Part shown: positions 35,501 to 50,500 of the stretch, piece by piece
Layout: each line of letters begins with the position of its first letter
How positions within the stretch are numbered: the stretch's first letter is position 1
Origin: Apostichopus japonicus
Taxonomy: Eukaryota > Echinodermata > Holothuroidea > Aspidochirotida > Stichopodidae
Length of the DNA: 64,000 nucleotides
Reading direction: 5' to 3'
Assembly: GCF_037975245.1 (NCBI RefSeq)
Contig: NC_092576.1
Location: 22,691,611-22,755,610 of the forward strand
The notes under the pieces: generated by a model
Told to the model about the DNA's origin: nothing
Database searches by the model: none
The model's input: the letters and a program-made list of their open reading frames with translations, nothing else
Position numbers and translations under genes: made by a program

Positions 35501-38500
35501 TTAAAGTGGATCTACTTATCACATAGGAAATTGAACTATCCTGTAAATGTAGTGTTGTTGTGTTAAAATGACCAATATAACATACATACACACACACATG
35601 CCATCACCATCGCATTTTGCATACTGTATTAGCAAGGAATCAATTGAAACTGAAGATATTCCCTGACATTGTGATTAACACATTAATCCCTCACAGCACA
35701 AAGTGTATCTCCCATCACTTCAACTGAAGATATTCCCTGACATTGTGATTAACACATCAAAACCTCACAGCACTAAGTGTATCTCCCATCACTTCAACTG
35801 AAGATATTCCCTGACTTTGTGATTAACACATCAAACCCTCACAGCACTAAGTGTATCTCCCTTCACTTTCACTGAAGATATTCCCTGTCATTGTGATTAA
35901 TACATTAAACCCTCACAGCACTAAGTGTATCTCCCTTCACTTCAACTGAAGATATTCCCTGACATTGTGATTAACACATTAAATCCTCACAGCACTAAGT
36001 GTATCTCCCTTCACTTTCACTGAAGATATTCCCTGTCATTGTGATTAATACATTAAACCCTCACAGCACTAAGTGTATCTCCCATCACTTCAACTGAAGA
36101 TATTCCCTGTCATTGTGATTAATACATTAAACCCTCACAGCACTAAGTGTATCTCCCATCACTTCAACTGAAGATATTCCCTGACTTTGTGATTAACACA
36201 TCAAACCCTCACAGCACTAAGTGTATCTCCCTTCACTTTCACTGAAGATATTCCCTGTCATTGTGATTAATACATTAAACCCTCACAGCACTAAGTGTAT
36301 CTCCCTTCACTTCAACTGAAGATATTCCCTGACATTGTGATTAACACATTAAATCCTCACAGCACTAAGTGTATCTCCCTTCACTTTCACTGAAGATATT
36401 CCCTGTCATTGTGATTAACACATCAAACCCTCACAGCACTAAGTGTATCTCCCTTCACTTTCACTGAAGATATTCCCTGTCATTGTGATTAATACATTAA
36501 ACCCTCACAGCACTAAGTGTATCTCCCTTCACTTCAATTGAAGATATTCCCTGACATTGTGATTAACACATTAAATCCTCACAGCACTAAGTGTATCTCC
36601 CTTCACTTTCACTGAAGATATTCCCTGTCATTGTGATTAACACATCAAACCCTCACAGCACTAAGTGTATCTCCCTTCACTTTCACTGAAGATATTCCCT
36701 GTCATTGTGATTAATACATTAAACCCTCACAGCACTAAGTGTATCTCCCTTCACTTCAACTGAAGATATTCCCTGACATTGTGATTAACACATTAAATCC
36801 TCACAGCACTAAGTGTATCTCCCTTCACTTTCACTGAAGATATTCCCTGTCATTGTGATTAATACATTAAACCCTCACAGCACTAAGTGTATCTCCCTTC
36901 ACTTCAACTGAAGATATTCCCTGACATTGTGATTAACACATTAAATCCTCACAGCACTAAGTGTATCTCCCTTCACTTTCACTGAAGATATTCCCTGTCA
37001 TTGTGATTAATACATTAAACCCTCACAGCACTAAGTGAACATGTCAATGAACTAGCAGACCCGCTAGGTGGCTGACTAGTTCAAGATTCCATTTCTGAAG
37101 CTTGGATGAGCGGGGCAAAGAAATTCTTCAGAAAAAAACCCAATGGAAGCTGTTTAAAGCAACTTGTTTGACTTGAACAATGATAACATATGAATATAGA
37201 CTAGTACTAATCAACTGAGTGTAATGCTATGATCTACAGTCAGACACTACAGACCTAGATAACACTGATATTACAGCAACATCTGTTTATATTGGGCCTG
37301 GCTAGGGAGCCCCATTGATTAAAACCAGTCAGTATTAATGACATTACTGACCTGCTTTGACTTCCGTTTATCTTGGCCCTGGCTAGGGAGCCCCATTGAT
37401 TATAACCACAGTCAGCATTAATGACATACTGATATTACAGCAACATCTGTTTATCTTGGGCCTGGCTAGGGAGCCCCATTCATTATAACTAGTCAGTTTT
37501 AATGACATACTGATATTACAGCACCAGCTGTTTATCTTGGACCTGGCTAGGGAGCCCCATTGATTAAAACCACAATCAGTATTAATGACATACTGATATT
37601 ACAGCAACATCTGTTTATCTTGGACCTGGCTAGGGAGCCCCATTGATTAAAACCACAATCAGTATTAATGACATACTGATATTACAGCAACATCTGTTTA
37701 TCTTGGGCCTGGCTAGGGAGCCCCATAGATTAAAACCACAGTCAGTATTAATGACATACTGATATTACAGCAACATCTCTTTATCTTGGGCCTGGCTAGG
37801 GAGCCCCATTGATTATAACCGCAGTCAGTATTAATGACTTACTGAATTTACAGCAATATCTGTTTATCTTGGGCCTGGCTAGGGAGCCCCATTGATTATA
37901 ACCACAGTCAGTATTAATGACATACTGATATAACAGCAACATCTGTTTATCCTGGGCCTGGCTAGGGAGCCCCATTCATTAAAACCACAGTCAGTATTAA
38001 TGACTTACTGATACTACAGCAACATCTGTTTATCTTGGGCCTGGCTAGGGAGCACCATTGATTAAAACCACAGTCAGTATTAATGACATACTGATATTAC
38101 AGCACCAGCTGTTTATCCTGGGCCAGGCTAGGGAGCCCCATTGATTATAACCAGTCAGTATTAATGACATACTGATATAACAGCATCATCTGTTTATCTT
38201 GGGACTGGCTAGGGAGCCCCATTCATTAAAACCACAGTCAGTATTAATGACATACTGATATTACAGCACCATCTGTTTATCTTGGGCCTGGCTAGGGAGC
38301 ACCATTGATTATAACCAGTCAGTATGAATGACATATGTACTGATATAACAGCAATATCTCTTTATCTTGTGCCTGGCTAGGGAGCCCCATTCATTAAAAC
38401 CACAGTCAGTATTAATGACATACTGATACTACAGCACCAGCTGTTTATCTTTGGCCTGGCTAGGGAGCCCCATTGATTAATAACCAGTCAGTATGAATGA

Positions 38501-41500
38501 CATATGTACTGATATAACCGCAATATCTCTTTATCTTGTGCCTGGCTAGGGAGCCCCATTCATTAAAACCACAGTCAGTATTAATGACATACTGATACTA
38601 CAGCACCAGCTGTTTATCTTTGGCCTGGCTAGGGAGCCCCATTGATTAATAACCACAGTCAGTATTAATGACATACTGATATTACAGCACCATCTGTTTA
38701 TCTTGGGCCTGGCTAGGGAGCACCATTGATTATAACCAGTCAGTATGAATGACATATGTACTGATATAACAGCAATATCTCTTTATCTTGTGCCTGGCTA
38801 GGGAGCCCCATTCATTAAAACCACAGTCAGTATTAATGACATACTGATACTACAGCACCAGCTGTTTATCTTTGGCCTGGCTAGGGAGCCCCATTGATTA
38901 ATAACCAGTCAGTATGAATGACATATGTACTGATATAACAGCAATATCTCTTTATCTTGTGCCTGGCTAGGGAGCCCCATTCATTAAAACCACAGTCAGT
39001 ATTAATGACATACTGATACTACAGCACCAGCTGTTTATCTTTGGCCTGGCTAGGGAGCCCCATTGATTAATATCCAGTCAGTATGAATGACATCCTAGTA
39101 TTACAGCAACATCTGTTTATCTTTGGCCTGGCTAGGGAGCCCCATTCATTATAACTAGTCAGTTTTAATGACATACTGATATTACAGCACCAGCTGTTTA
39201 TCTTTGGCCTGGCTAGGGAGCCCCATTGATTATAACCACAGTCAGTATTAATGACATCCTGGTATTACAGCAACATCTGTTTATCTTGGGCCTGGCTAGG
39301 GAGTCCCATGCATTAAAACTAGTCAGTTTTAATGACATACTGATATTACAGCACCAGCTGTTTATCTTTGGCCTGGCTAGGGAGCCCCATTTATTATAAC
39401 CACAGTCAGTATGAATGACATCCTGGTATTACAGCAACATCTGTTTATCTTGGGCCTGGCTAGGGAGGCCCATTCATTATAACTAGTCAGTTTTAATGAC
39501 ATACTGATATTACAGCACCATCTGTTTATCTTAGGCCTGGCTAGGGAGTCTTATTAAACCACAGTCAGTTTTAATGACATACTGATACTACAGCAACATC
39601 TGTTTATCTTGGGCCTGGCTAGGGAGCCCCATTGACTAAAGCCACAGTCAGTATTAATGACATACTGATATTACAGCAACATCTGTTTATCTTGGGCCTG
39701 GCTAGGGAGTCTTATTAAACCACAGTCAGTTTTAATGACATACTGATATTACAGCACCAGCTGTTTATCTTTGGCCTGGCTAGGGAGCCCCATTGATTAT
39801 AACCACAGTCAGTATTAATGACATCCTGGTATTACAGCAACATCTGTTTATCTTGGGCCTGGCTAGGGAGTCCCATGCATTAAAACTAGTCAGTTTTAAT
39901 GACATACTGATATTACAGCACCAGCTGTTTATCTTTGGCCTGGCTAGGGAGCCCCATTTATTATAACCACAGTCAGTATGAATGACATCCTGGTATTACA
40001 GCAACATCTGTTTATCTTGGGCCTGGCTAGGGAGGCCCATTCATTATAACTAGTCAGTTTTAATGACATACTGATATTACAGCACCATCTGTTTATCTTA
40101 GGCCTGGCTAGGGAGTCTTATTAAACCACAGTCAGTTTTAATGACATACTGATACTACAGCAACATCTGTTTATCTTGGGCCTGGCTAGGGAGCCCCATT
40201 GACTAAAGCCACAGTCAGTATTACTGACATACTGACCTGCTTTGATTTCTCTTTGTCTTTGGTCTTCTCTACTTTATTCATACAACTGTCGTAGTCAAGC
40301 AGTTTATGGTGACGCTTCTGGATGAGTTTATGAGGGCCTTGGAACATGTTAAGAAGACTCTCCAATGGAGAAAGAACTCTCTGCTGAACAAACAATGTCT
40401 GAAAGAACAAAGGAATCAGAGATGAACAAAAGAAGCATAAAGAGTTAAAGGATTGGGTCAGGTGTTTGACATGTCTATTTTGTATGAAAGAGCACAAAAA
40501 ACAGAAAAGAACAGTGAAGAAACTACCATGATAGCATGCTCTGTTAAGGAGATATGACACTTTGAAGATATAAAAATTTCTTTAAAACGACTGGTGTAGA
40601 AAGACTTACTGTGAGGGTGTGATGTCACATCCTCACTTCCTTAACATTTGTGAATATATTTCTTTAAAAATTATTTACATTTTTTAACACATTTGAAAAT
40701 AATATAATCAAAAATTCTTCAGATGTTTAATCTCAAATACTTCCTTTGACAAATATGAGATCTCCTGACATATCTTTTGGTTTAAAGTCATGGAATCTCA
40801 CAAAATATTTAGAAAAAAAAAACAAAGACTTTTCAGGAATGTGAGGATGTGACATCACAGCTAGTCAGATTTCAGCAGTTTCTACACAATCTGATAACAC
40901 TTTACACTTGAATATCTTTTTAACCGAAAAAGATATTTGAACAGATTTTTCAACATTGTGTTTCTTTTATTGTCCTCTTTCATATAACATAAACATGTAT
41001 GACAACTGAACCAATCCTTTAAACAAACGTTACCAGAACGAGAAAAAAAGTGGGGGTGGGGGTGGGGCTGGACAGAGTTTTGCATAAGCTCTACTACACC
41101 AAGAGAAAGAAGGAGTGGGGCTGGTCAGAGAGTTGAACTAGCTCTAAAAAACCAAGAGAAAGAAGGGGTGGTGCTGGACAGAGAGTTGAACTAGCTCTAC
41201 AAGAACAACAGAAAAAGATAGAGAGAGGGTGTGAGTAGAGAGTTGAACAACAGCTACTAGAAACAAGAGAGGTGAAGGCTGGTACTTACATAGTCTTTGT
41301 AGAGTTTGTTGGCGAGATGTCGCTGTGCTGCTTCATATTTATTGACTTCATGAAGGTTAGACTGACTGGCGTAGTAATCTGAGATGTCACTGCCAACTGT
41401 AGCTTCGGCTGATGTAGCAGTCTGTGATATGGAGAACCAAATGAATAGTAGCAATGATTTATAATCATTTCTTATTGTCCTTAACCTTTAATATGACTGG

Positions 41501-44500
41501 TATCAAATATCTGTTTACATGATTATTTGGAGCTTACACAAATTGCAGGATCTATGAATGGAACCTTTCAAAATTTGGAGCCCCAACAGTGAGACACACT
41601 AACTTCAAACATATATCGGTCAGTTCCTATCCAACGTAGTGTTATTTTACCTTCAGCTGTTCCAGATAAGAATTGATGTCTGTCACAAAGATCTTGATCG
41701 TCTTCTCTATAACACGGAATCTTCTCTCCATCTTGTCAAAGTCTTCGTCCACAGTCTGTAAATACATAAACAAATTAATTGTATAATTATAACGACTCTC
41801 CACAAACAATGCAAAGTCTTCGTCCACAGTCTGTAAGACAGAAACAAATTTACTGTATAATTATAACAACTCTCCACAAACAATGCAGAGCATTCTAGCA
41901 AATTGACATATTGTGAGTGACCTATATTAACATAAAAATAACTCCTTAAAAGCAGCTCAGAGGTCTATCATCAAGGTTAGAATTGGCTGAAAATGATTCT
42001 TCTTGTAATAAAATATTGCAATTGTCTGCATGTGTTTTAAACATGATACACATACAACCATTTCACTATACAGTCTATATCCCCAAACATTTTAATTACT
42101 TCAAACTTTACTTTATATGTACCTGTCTTTTCACTGTATATTTATACAGTTTGATCTTTTGCCCTTAAGGTTGCCATATCATGTATCTTTATGGAGAAAA
42201 AGGGGTGAGTAGGATGGGGACTGTGATTTTGTCCTTTACAATTCCTTCACCCTATACCATTTCATTTCCTCACTTTCCATTTTCTGGTATATTAGGATGA
42301 CTTATTTTAACAATATCCTTGACTATGTTAGAAGAAACGGGAAACAGCATAACTACAGAAAGCTGGAGAGAGAACAACACAAACGACCAGAACAGCAGGT
42401 CACTGAACAATTCATGATAAAAATCTACTAATAAACCTCCCCCCCCCTCCAAGAAAAAACCAACCTGGGATGCAGGTGTTTTTCTGGTTCAACATAAACA
42501 ACCAGAACAGCAGGTAATAGAACAATTCCTGATAAAATCTACTAATAAACCCAAACAAAAATACAAACCTGGGATAACAGTCCTGTGATGCGGGTGATTT
42601 TCTGGTTCAACATCAACAACATGAACAGCAGGTCATAGAACAATTCCTGATAAAATCTACCAATAACTCCTCCCCCCCACAAAAAGAAAATACCAATTTG
42701 GGATGCCAGTCCTGTGATGCAGGTGATTTTCTGGTTCAACATCAACAACCAGAACAGCAGGTCATAGAAGAATTCATGATAACATCTACCAATAACCCCT
42801 CCCCCCACCTCCCCCCAAAGAGAAAATACCCACCTGAGATGCCAGTCCTGTGATGCGGGTGATTTTCTGGTTCATTCTTTGTGATTTCTTCTTGATAGAG
42901 TGCATGTTGATTTTACCAATCTTGTCTGAGATGGCTTCTTGTCCTGGTTTCCTGTACTTCATAACTGGTTAAAAGGAAACAGTCAGTAACGATACCCAGA
43001 GTGTGATCTGATAATAGCACACAGAATACATATGAATGATATATGGAAAGCTTGACCCAGGAGAGGATATTAGACTACATCACACTCTCCCCTTCATTAT
43101 ACTATTACCTAATTATGTGTTTATGTCTAGATGATATAAAACAAACAGGAACAAGAAAACCCAACAGTTCTAGGATATAACTAAGGTAGAGATTACTAAA
43201 CATCTCCGATTATGATACCATTCACAACTGTCTGTTAGTATTTTCTATGATAGGTATAAACTGCTCAGTACCCACCTAAATCTTTCCGCCTCTTAAATTC
43301 ATTGATGGAGTTGGCAACGTCAGTCATTGCAGTTAACGCCCGCTGGATATTAGGTCTGTCCGGAAGGTCTTCTTCTGTGTACTAAAATGATAAGACCAGG
43401 TACACATTTAAAATATTCATTGCATATATAACACCATCCTAAGAAACAGACAAAACATACCTATCTTTTAAGAGATACATTGTACAATGATCCATTGGTA
43501 GGACTGTTGACTCACAACCTAAATGCAGTTGTTATTATTACATGTATGTTGTATTAGCAGGGGACCATGTAGGTACATACCGTGTAAAATGATCCATTGG
43601 TAGGACAGTGGACTCACAACCTAATGCAGTTGTTATTATTACATGTTAGCAGGGGACCATGTAGGTACATACCTTGTACAATGATCCATTGGTAGGACAG
43701 TGGACTCACAACCTAATGCAGTTGTCAATATTACATGTATGTTGTATCAGCAGGGGACCATGTAGGTACATACCTTGTACAATGATCCATTGGTAGGACA
43801 GTGGACTCACAACCTAATGCAGTTGTTATTATTACATGTTAGCAGGGGACCATGTAGGTACATACCTTGTACAATGATCCATTGGTAGGACTGTTGACTC
43901 ACAACCTAAATGCAGTTGTTATTATTACATGTATGTTGTATCAGCAGGGGACCAAGTAGGTACATACCTTTTACAATGATACTTTGGTAGGACTGTTGAC
44001 TCACAACCTATATATGTAGTTTTTATTATTACATGTATGTTGTATCAGCAGGGGACCATGTAGGTACATACCTTGTACAATGATCCATTGGTAGGTCTGT
44101 TGACTCACAACCTTAATGCAGTTGTTATTATTACATTTATGTTGTATCAACAGGGGACCAAGTAGGTACATACCTTGTACAATGATCCATTGGTACGACT
44201 TTTGATTCACAACCTAATGCAGTTGTTATTATTACATGTATGTTGTATTAGCAGGGGACCATGTAGGTACATACCTTGTACAATTCAGCTAAGAGGAGAT
44301 GATATTTCAAGATTCTCTGGACAGGCTTTATAAGAAAAGAAGCCAGGTCCCAACAGTTGGTACTTTGTCTGAAAAAAAAAAATCATAAGATTGTTTCACT
44401 AATTAAACAAATTCCCACCAAGGACAGAGAAATTTAAAGTGAAATTCTAACCAAAAAAAAAAAAAAGAGAGAAATCAAGTGATAAATTCCAATTCTCTCC

Positions 44501-47500
44501 TATGAGATTCCTGCATACAGAGTAATTCATTATATCCACTCAGGTACTTGTAAAAGCATTGGAAAACTTATTTTTGTTGAATGGAGCGTCTTCTTTTCCC
44601 CATCAGAATAAAACAAGTTCAACCTGAATTTATTACATGCAGCTGGTTTTACTTTGTTGATCTTATGATACTTTGGTTGAGAAGGCAGACATTTATTTCT
44701 GTTCTGAATATGATTATGTATATTATTGTCATAAAGGTTTGATTTATTAATCCCTAGTTGCTCACCTGACTAACTCCAGACCTTGATTGATATACTCCTG
44801 CACCTCGGGATTCTCTTCATACTGTTGGAGAAATGAATAATTAGGGACAACTGGACCAATATAAAAACACTCAGCAAAGCAGACACATGGGTGTTATGTG
44901 TTGAATACAGACTGCTTCAACCAATCTAATAACACTCAACAAAGTAGACACATAGGTGTTATTTGTGGAAAACAGTATTCTTGAGAGGACACACAGTTAG
45001 TGTTATGTGTGGAATACAGTATTCTTGAGAGGACACACAGTTAGTGTTATGTGTGGAATACAGTATTATTGAGAGGACACACAATTAGTGTTATGTGTGG
45101 AATAATACAGTATTCTTGACAGGACACACAGTTAGTGTTATGTGTGGAATAATACAGTATTCTTGAGAGGACACACAGTTAGTGTTATGTGTGGAATACA
45201 GTATTCTTGAGAGGACACACAGTTAGTGTTATGTGTGGAATACAGTATTCTTGAGAGGACACACATTTAGTGTTATGTGTGGAATACAGTATTCTTGAGA
45301 GGACACACAGTTAGTGTTATGTGTGGAATACAGTATTCTTGAGAGGACACACAGTTAGTGTTATGTGTGCAATACAATATTCTTGAGAGGACACACAGTT
45401 AGTTTAAAGTAAAGCTGTATAATAACCATGTTAAACTATAGAATGTTGTCAAAGAAAATGTTAATCAGTTTGAATTACAAACTACTAGTTATTGAGAGAA
45501 ATTCAACAAATCAGATGAAAAGAGAAAATCTTGCTCAAGATACACCAATCAAAAATCAAGTTTTAATAGGAAAAAAAACTTGACTACCGTGTTGACATAT
45601 AACAGATCCATTACTGGGATTTAATCTCTGGAAGTATCAAGGCTTTAGCTGGGGAAGATAGGATCCATATCTCCACTTATCAACAAGATACTGCTAAAGA
45701 TAGGGTTGTCAAATAACAATGTGGAATATCTTTGTAAATGTAAAGTATTACATTGTCTGCCACTGCAATAACCCTTTAAATGTTTGACAAAGTAAGCTGA
45801 CACAGGATGTTTAAAGTGAAACACAATGCTGTTTGACTTGCCTTTTCCAGTAATGCAATTGCATCATCATGATTTCTACAGTAGGTTGCATAAGCGCTGT
45901 GAAGATCACTGCTGTGCTCCATGAAACATTCACCTGAAAGCAAAGAAAAAAGAAAAGACCATTTCATGCTGCTTATTGCTCTAGCAACCATGGCATTCAT
46001 TGTACAATTAGAACACTTGAATATACAGATTCAAAACTTGAGCTGATGACCAAACTAATTTATGTAACTCTCTCACCGCATAAAGCTGGTAGTTGTTACA
46101 TCATACAATGTATTAAGTCTAAAACATCATACCAGACAACTCATAGAAGTACTCCTTGATGGCTAAAGTAATGTCATTATTACAAATCCTAGCTATTTCT
46201 ATCATTGAGCCAGTTGGGAATCGCTTTGCACAATATAAAAGTGATTTGGTGATATTGTTCAAGATTTGCTGCTAGGACCCATCACCTTGAGCAGAGATGA
46301 TCACCTACAATTGACTAGCAAACTACTTGCATTGATGCTGTTCCTATATCCATGCTTTTAAGTATGGTGTATGTACTTAAACATGGTTTTAATGTCTTAC
46401 ATATTGATCCAATGTGGCACAATGTATTATAATGTTGGTACATTGTATAAAACATGATCAGATGTGGTAACATGTATAACAATGTGGCACAATGTTTCAA
46501 ATTATATTATAACTTGATCCAATGTGGCACAATGTATGACAATGTGGTATGATGTATTACAACTTGATTCAATATACTTCAATGTTGTACAATGTTTCAC
46601 AATGGGGTGCAATGTATTGCAAAATGATTACAAATGATACCATGTAGTAGAATGTATATATGTTGTGGTACATTGCTTTATGATTCAAGGCATCACCATA
46701 CAACCCAATGTAGTACAATGTATGTGTTACTTGGGTGATTCAAGAAATCACCTTAAAACTGAAAGGTAAACGATGAGTTACCATTGACTACAACACGGTC
46801 TAATGAATTACAATTAACTACAATATGGTACATGTATTACAATCAAGTCCACTGTATTACAATAAAGTCCACTGCATTTCAATAAAGTCCACTGTATTAC
46901 AATATGGTCCATTGTATTACAATAAAGTCCGCTGAACATTTACAATAAAGTCCACTGTATCACAATAAAGTCCACTGTATTACAGTGAAGTCCACTCTAT
47001 TACAATATGGTACAATGTATTACCTATAAACTGTTCTTCAGGAGACTTCTCTTCCACTGTTGTTGCTATGGCATTCATAAAATTCTCCGCTACCATAATC
47101 ACCTCGTCCATATTGCCAAACAGAACATCTAACTCTAGTCCTTTTGCCTGCGAAAGTCAAAACAAACCCATAAAAACCATAGTCTGGTATAATGTTACCA
47201 TCTTGACGGTAAGCTGTACAACTATATGTATAGGTATGGTGAGATCATACTTGACTCTAGCTTGAAAAATAAGTGACCAATGAAAAATACTCAATGCATG
47301 CTAGTGTGTCTTCATTGGTATCAGACATGTAGTACAGTAGCAGTAATGTTACTCTTAAATGGAATCAGCAAATTTAATTCTTACATGAAAATACTAACGT
47401 AATTCTCATATGATATTACTAATGAATTAAATTCTCACAATATAATGCCTATGTTTACAATTATCACATGATATTAATGTAATTCTCACATGATATTACC

Positions 47501-50500
47501 AATGTAATTCTCACATGATACTACCAATGTAATGCTCACATGATATTACTAATGTAATTCTTATCTTATCTTACCAAAGTAATTCTCACATAATATTATT
47601 AATCTAATTCTTACATGCTATTGCTAATGTAATTCTCACATAATATTATTAATGTAATTCTCACATGATATTCATAATGTAATTAACACATGATATTATT
47701 AATGTAATTCTCACATGATATTACCAAAGTAATTCTCACATGATATTACTACTGTAATTCGTACATGATATTACCAAAGTAATTCTCACATGATATTACT
47801 AATGTAATTCATACATGATCTTACCAAAGTAATTCTCACATGATATTACCAAAGTAATTCTCACATGATATTATTAATGTAATTCTCACATGATATTACC
47901 AATGTAATTCTCACATGATATTACTAATGTAATTCTCACATGATATTAATAATGTAATTATCACATGATATTACCAATGTAATTCTCACATGATATTATT
48001 AATCTAATTCTTACATGATATATGACTAATGTAATTCACACATGATCTTACCAATGTAATTCTCACATAATCTTACCAATGTAATTCTTTCATGATACTA
48101 CAATGTAATTCTCACATGATATTACCAATATAATTCTCACATAATCTTACCAATGTAATTCTTTCATGATACTACAATGTAATTCTCACATGATATTATT
48201 AATGTAATTCTCACATGATATTACTAATGTAATTCTCACATGATATTACCAATGTAATTCTCACATGATATTATTAATGTAATTCTCACATGATATTAAT
48301 AATGTAATTATCACATGATATTACCAATGTAATTCTCACATGATATTATTAATCTAATTCTTACATGATATATGACTAATGTAATTCACACATGATCTTA
48401 CCAATGTAATTCTCACATAATCTTACCAATGTAATTCTTTCATGATACTACAATGTAATTCTCACATGATATTACCAATGTAATTCTCACATAATCTTAC
48501 CAATGTAATTCTTTCATGATACTACAATGTAATTCTCACATGATATTATTAATGTAATTCTCCCATGATATTACTAAAGTAATTCTCACATGATATTACC
48601 AATGTAATTCTCACATGATATTATTAATGTAATTCTCACATGATATTATTAATGTAACACGGACGTCTATTAAGTCAGGTCTGTATGTTCCTTAATGATA
48701 CATTTTCACTTCATAACTTGTTTGGCATTCCTTTAATACAATAAAATGCAGTGACTAGTACATTGTTGAGAAACAACTAAGGTGAATCAAATAAAGTGCA
48801 GATGCAACCCAATATAATCAGAAACATGATTTTTACAAACCTTAAATTGCCTCAGATAACATTTCACATTGTATTATCAATTTTAAATAGACAAATGTCA
48901 TCTATGGGTGGTGTTTTGTTCATATAACTTAAAATGAACATGATTGGTTTAGTTCTTATCATCCCAAACCCAAGGAATAGCATTAACCTACAGATTAACA
49001 CTAATGAGCCAAGATCATTGCCAATTAGGTAGACACATTTAGCATACTGCAGCTGTACTGCTATAGAAACATTACTTGCACTCAACTTTGCTTCTTTTCT
49101 AGAACTTGACATACCAAGACTAAAGGTCTACCTTTTAATCTTTTAATAATGATGTACTTTCTTTTATCATACATCATGGTAATATGAAGTAGATTATTGT
49201 GATGGATGCCAATACAGAATGCTCTGCCAGTAACAGATAAAACTAATGTGAAATGAGAATCCTGCAGAGAGGCTAATGAACAATCAATGATATCTGAACA
49301 GAATGACAAATGGGCAACTAATGATACCCTTATAGCATGGTTAGCTAGCACCAAAGTAACCATACCAGAAAGATTACCTAGCACCAGGTAACCATACCAG
49401 GTTACCTAACACTCAAGTAACTATATCAGCATTGTTACCTAGCACCCAAGTAACTGTACCAGAATGGTTACTTGAACCACAGGTAACCGTAACAGAATGG
49501 TTACCTAGCACCCAAGTAACCAGACCATAATTGTAGCCTAGCAGGCTAGCACCCAAGAAACCAGACCAGGAAGGTCAGCCAGCACCCAGATAACCATACC
49601 AAGTTACCTAGCTCACAGGTAACTGTACCAGAATGGTTACCTTGCACCCAGGTAACCGTACCAGAATGGTCAGCCAGCACCCAGTTAACCATATCAGAAT
49701 GATTACCTAGCACCCAGGGCACCGTGCCAGAATGATTACCTAGCACCCAAGTAACCATACAAGGTTACCTGGCACCCAGGTAACAAAAACCAGGTTAGCC
49801 AGCACCAAGGTATCTGTACCAGAATGGTTAGCCAGCACCCAGGTCACCATATCAGGTTACCTAGTACCAAGGTAACGATACCGCAATGGTTACCTAGCAC
49901 CCAACTAACTGTACCAGAATGGTTAGCCAGCACCCAAGAAAACCGTACCAGTACCAAAATGTTCAGCCAACACCCAAGTTACAGTACGAAAATGATTAGC
50001 TTGCACTCAAGTAACCATGTAACTTACTCAATATACCCCAATGGAATGCATAACACATACTCAATGTACCCCAATGGAATGCATAACACATACTCTTGTG
50101 TACCCCAATGGAATGAACACTTACTCAATGTACCCCAATGGAATGCATAACACACTCAATGTACACCAATGAAATGCACAACACTTACTCAATGTACCCC
50201 AAAAGAATGGTTAGGCAGCACCCAATAACATGAGATATTTAGATATGTTAGTTCCTTGAGGGCCCTCACTCATGTGAATGCATATATTTCACTTGCTCTT
50301 CTTATATCAGGAATATCGAGGGTTATCCATGTTTTCCTTCCGTGGCTTGTCTAGCAAATACAATTTATCTAAAGATCGATAGTTAACCAAGCTAATGTTT
50401 GTTGTTGCTCTCTTCAAATTTGTCCCACTCACTTGTAATGATCACATCAACTTTCAACAGCCTAAATTATAGACAATCTACCATACAGACATGTACAAGG

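Noticed and set aside
46133-46164. Phase-compatible 32-bp mini-exon ([10 protein letters not shown]) between exons 8 and 9
   Set aside because: Exon 8 joins exon 9 directly in frame and gives the usual DH sequence; the extra exon would interrupt a helix.
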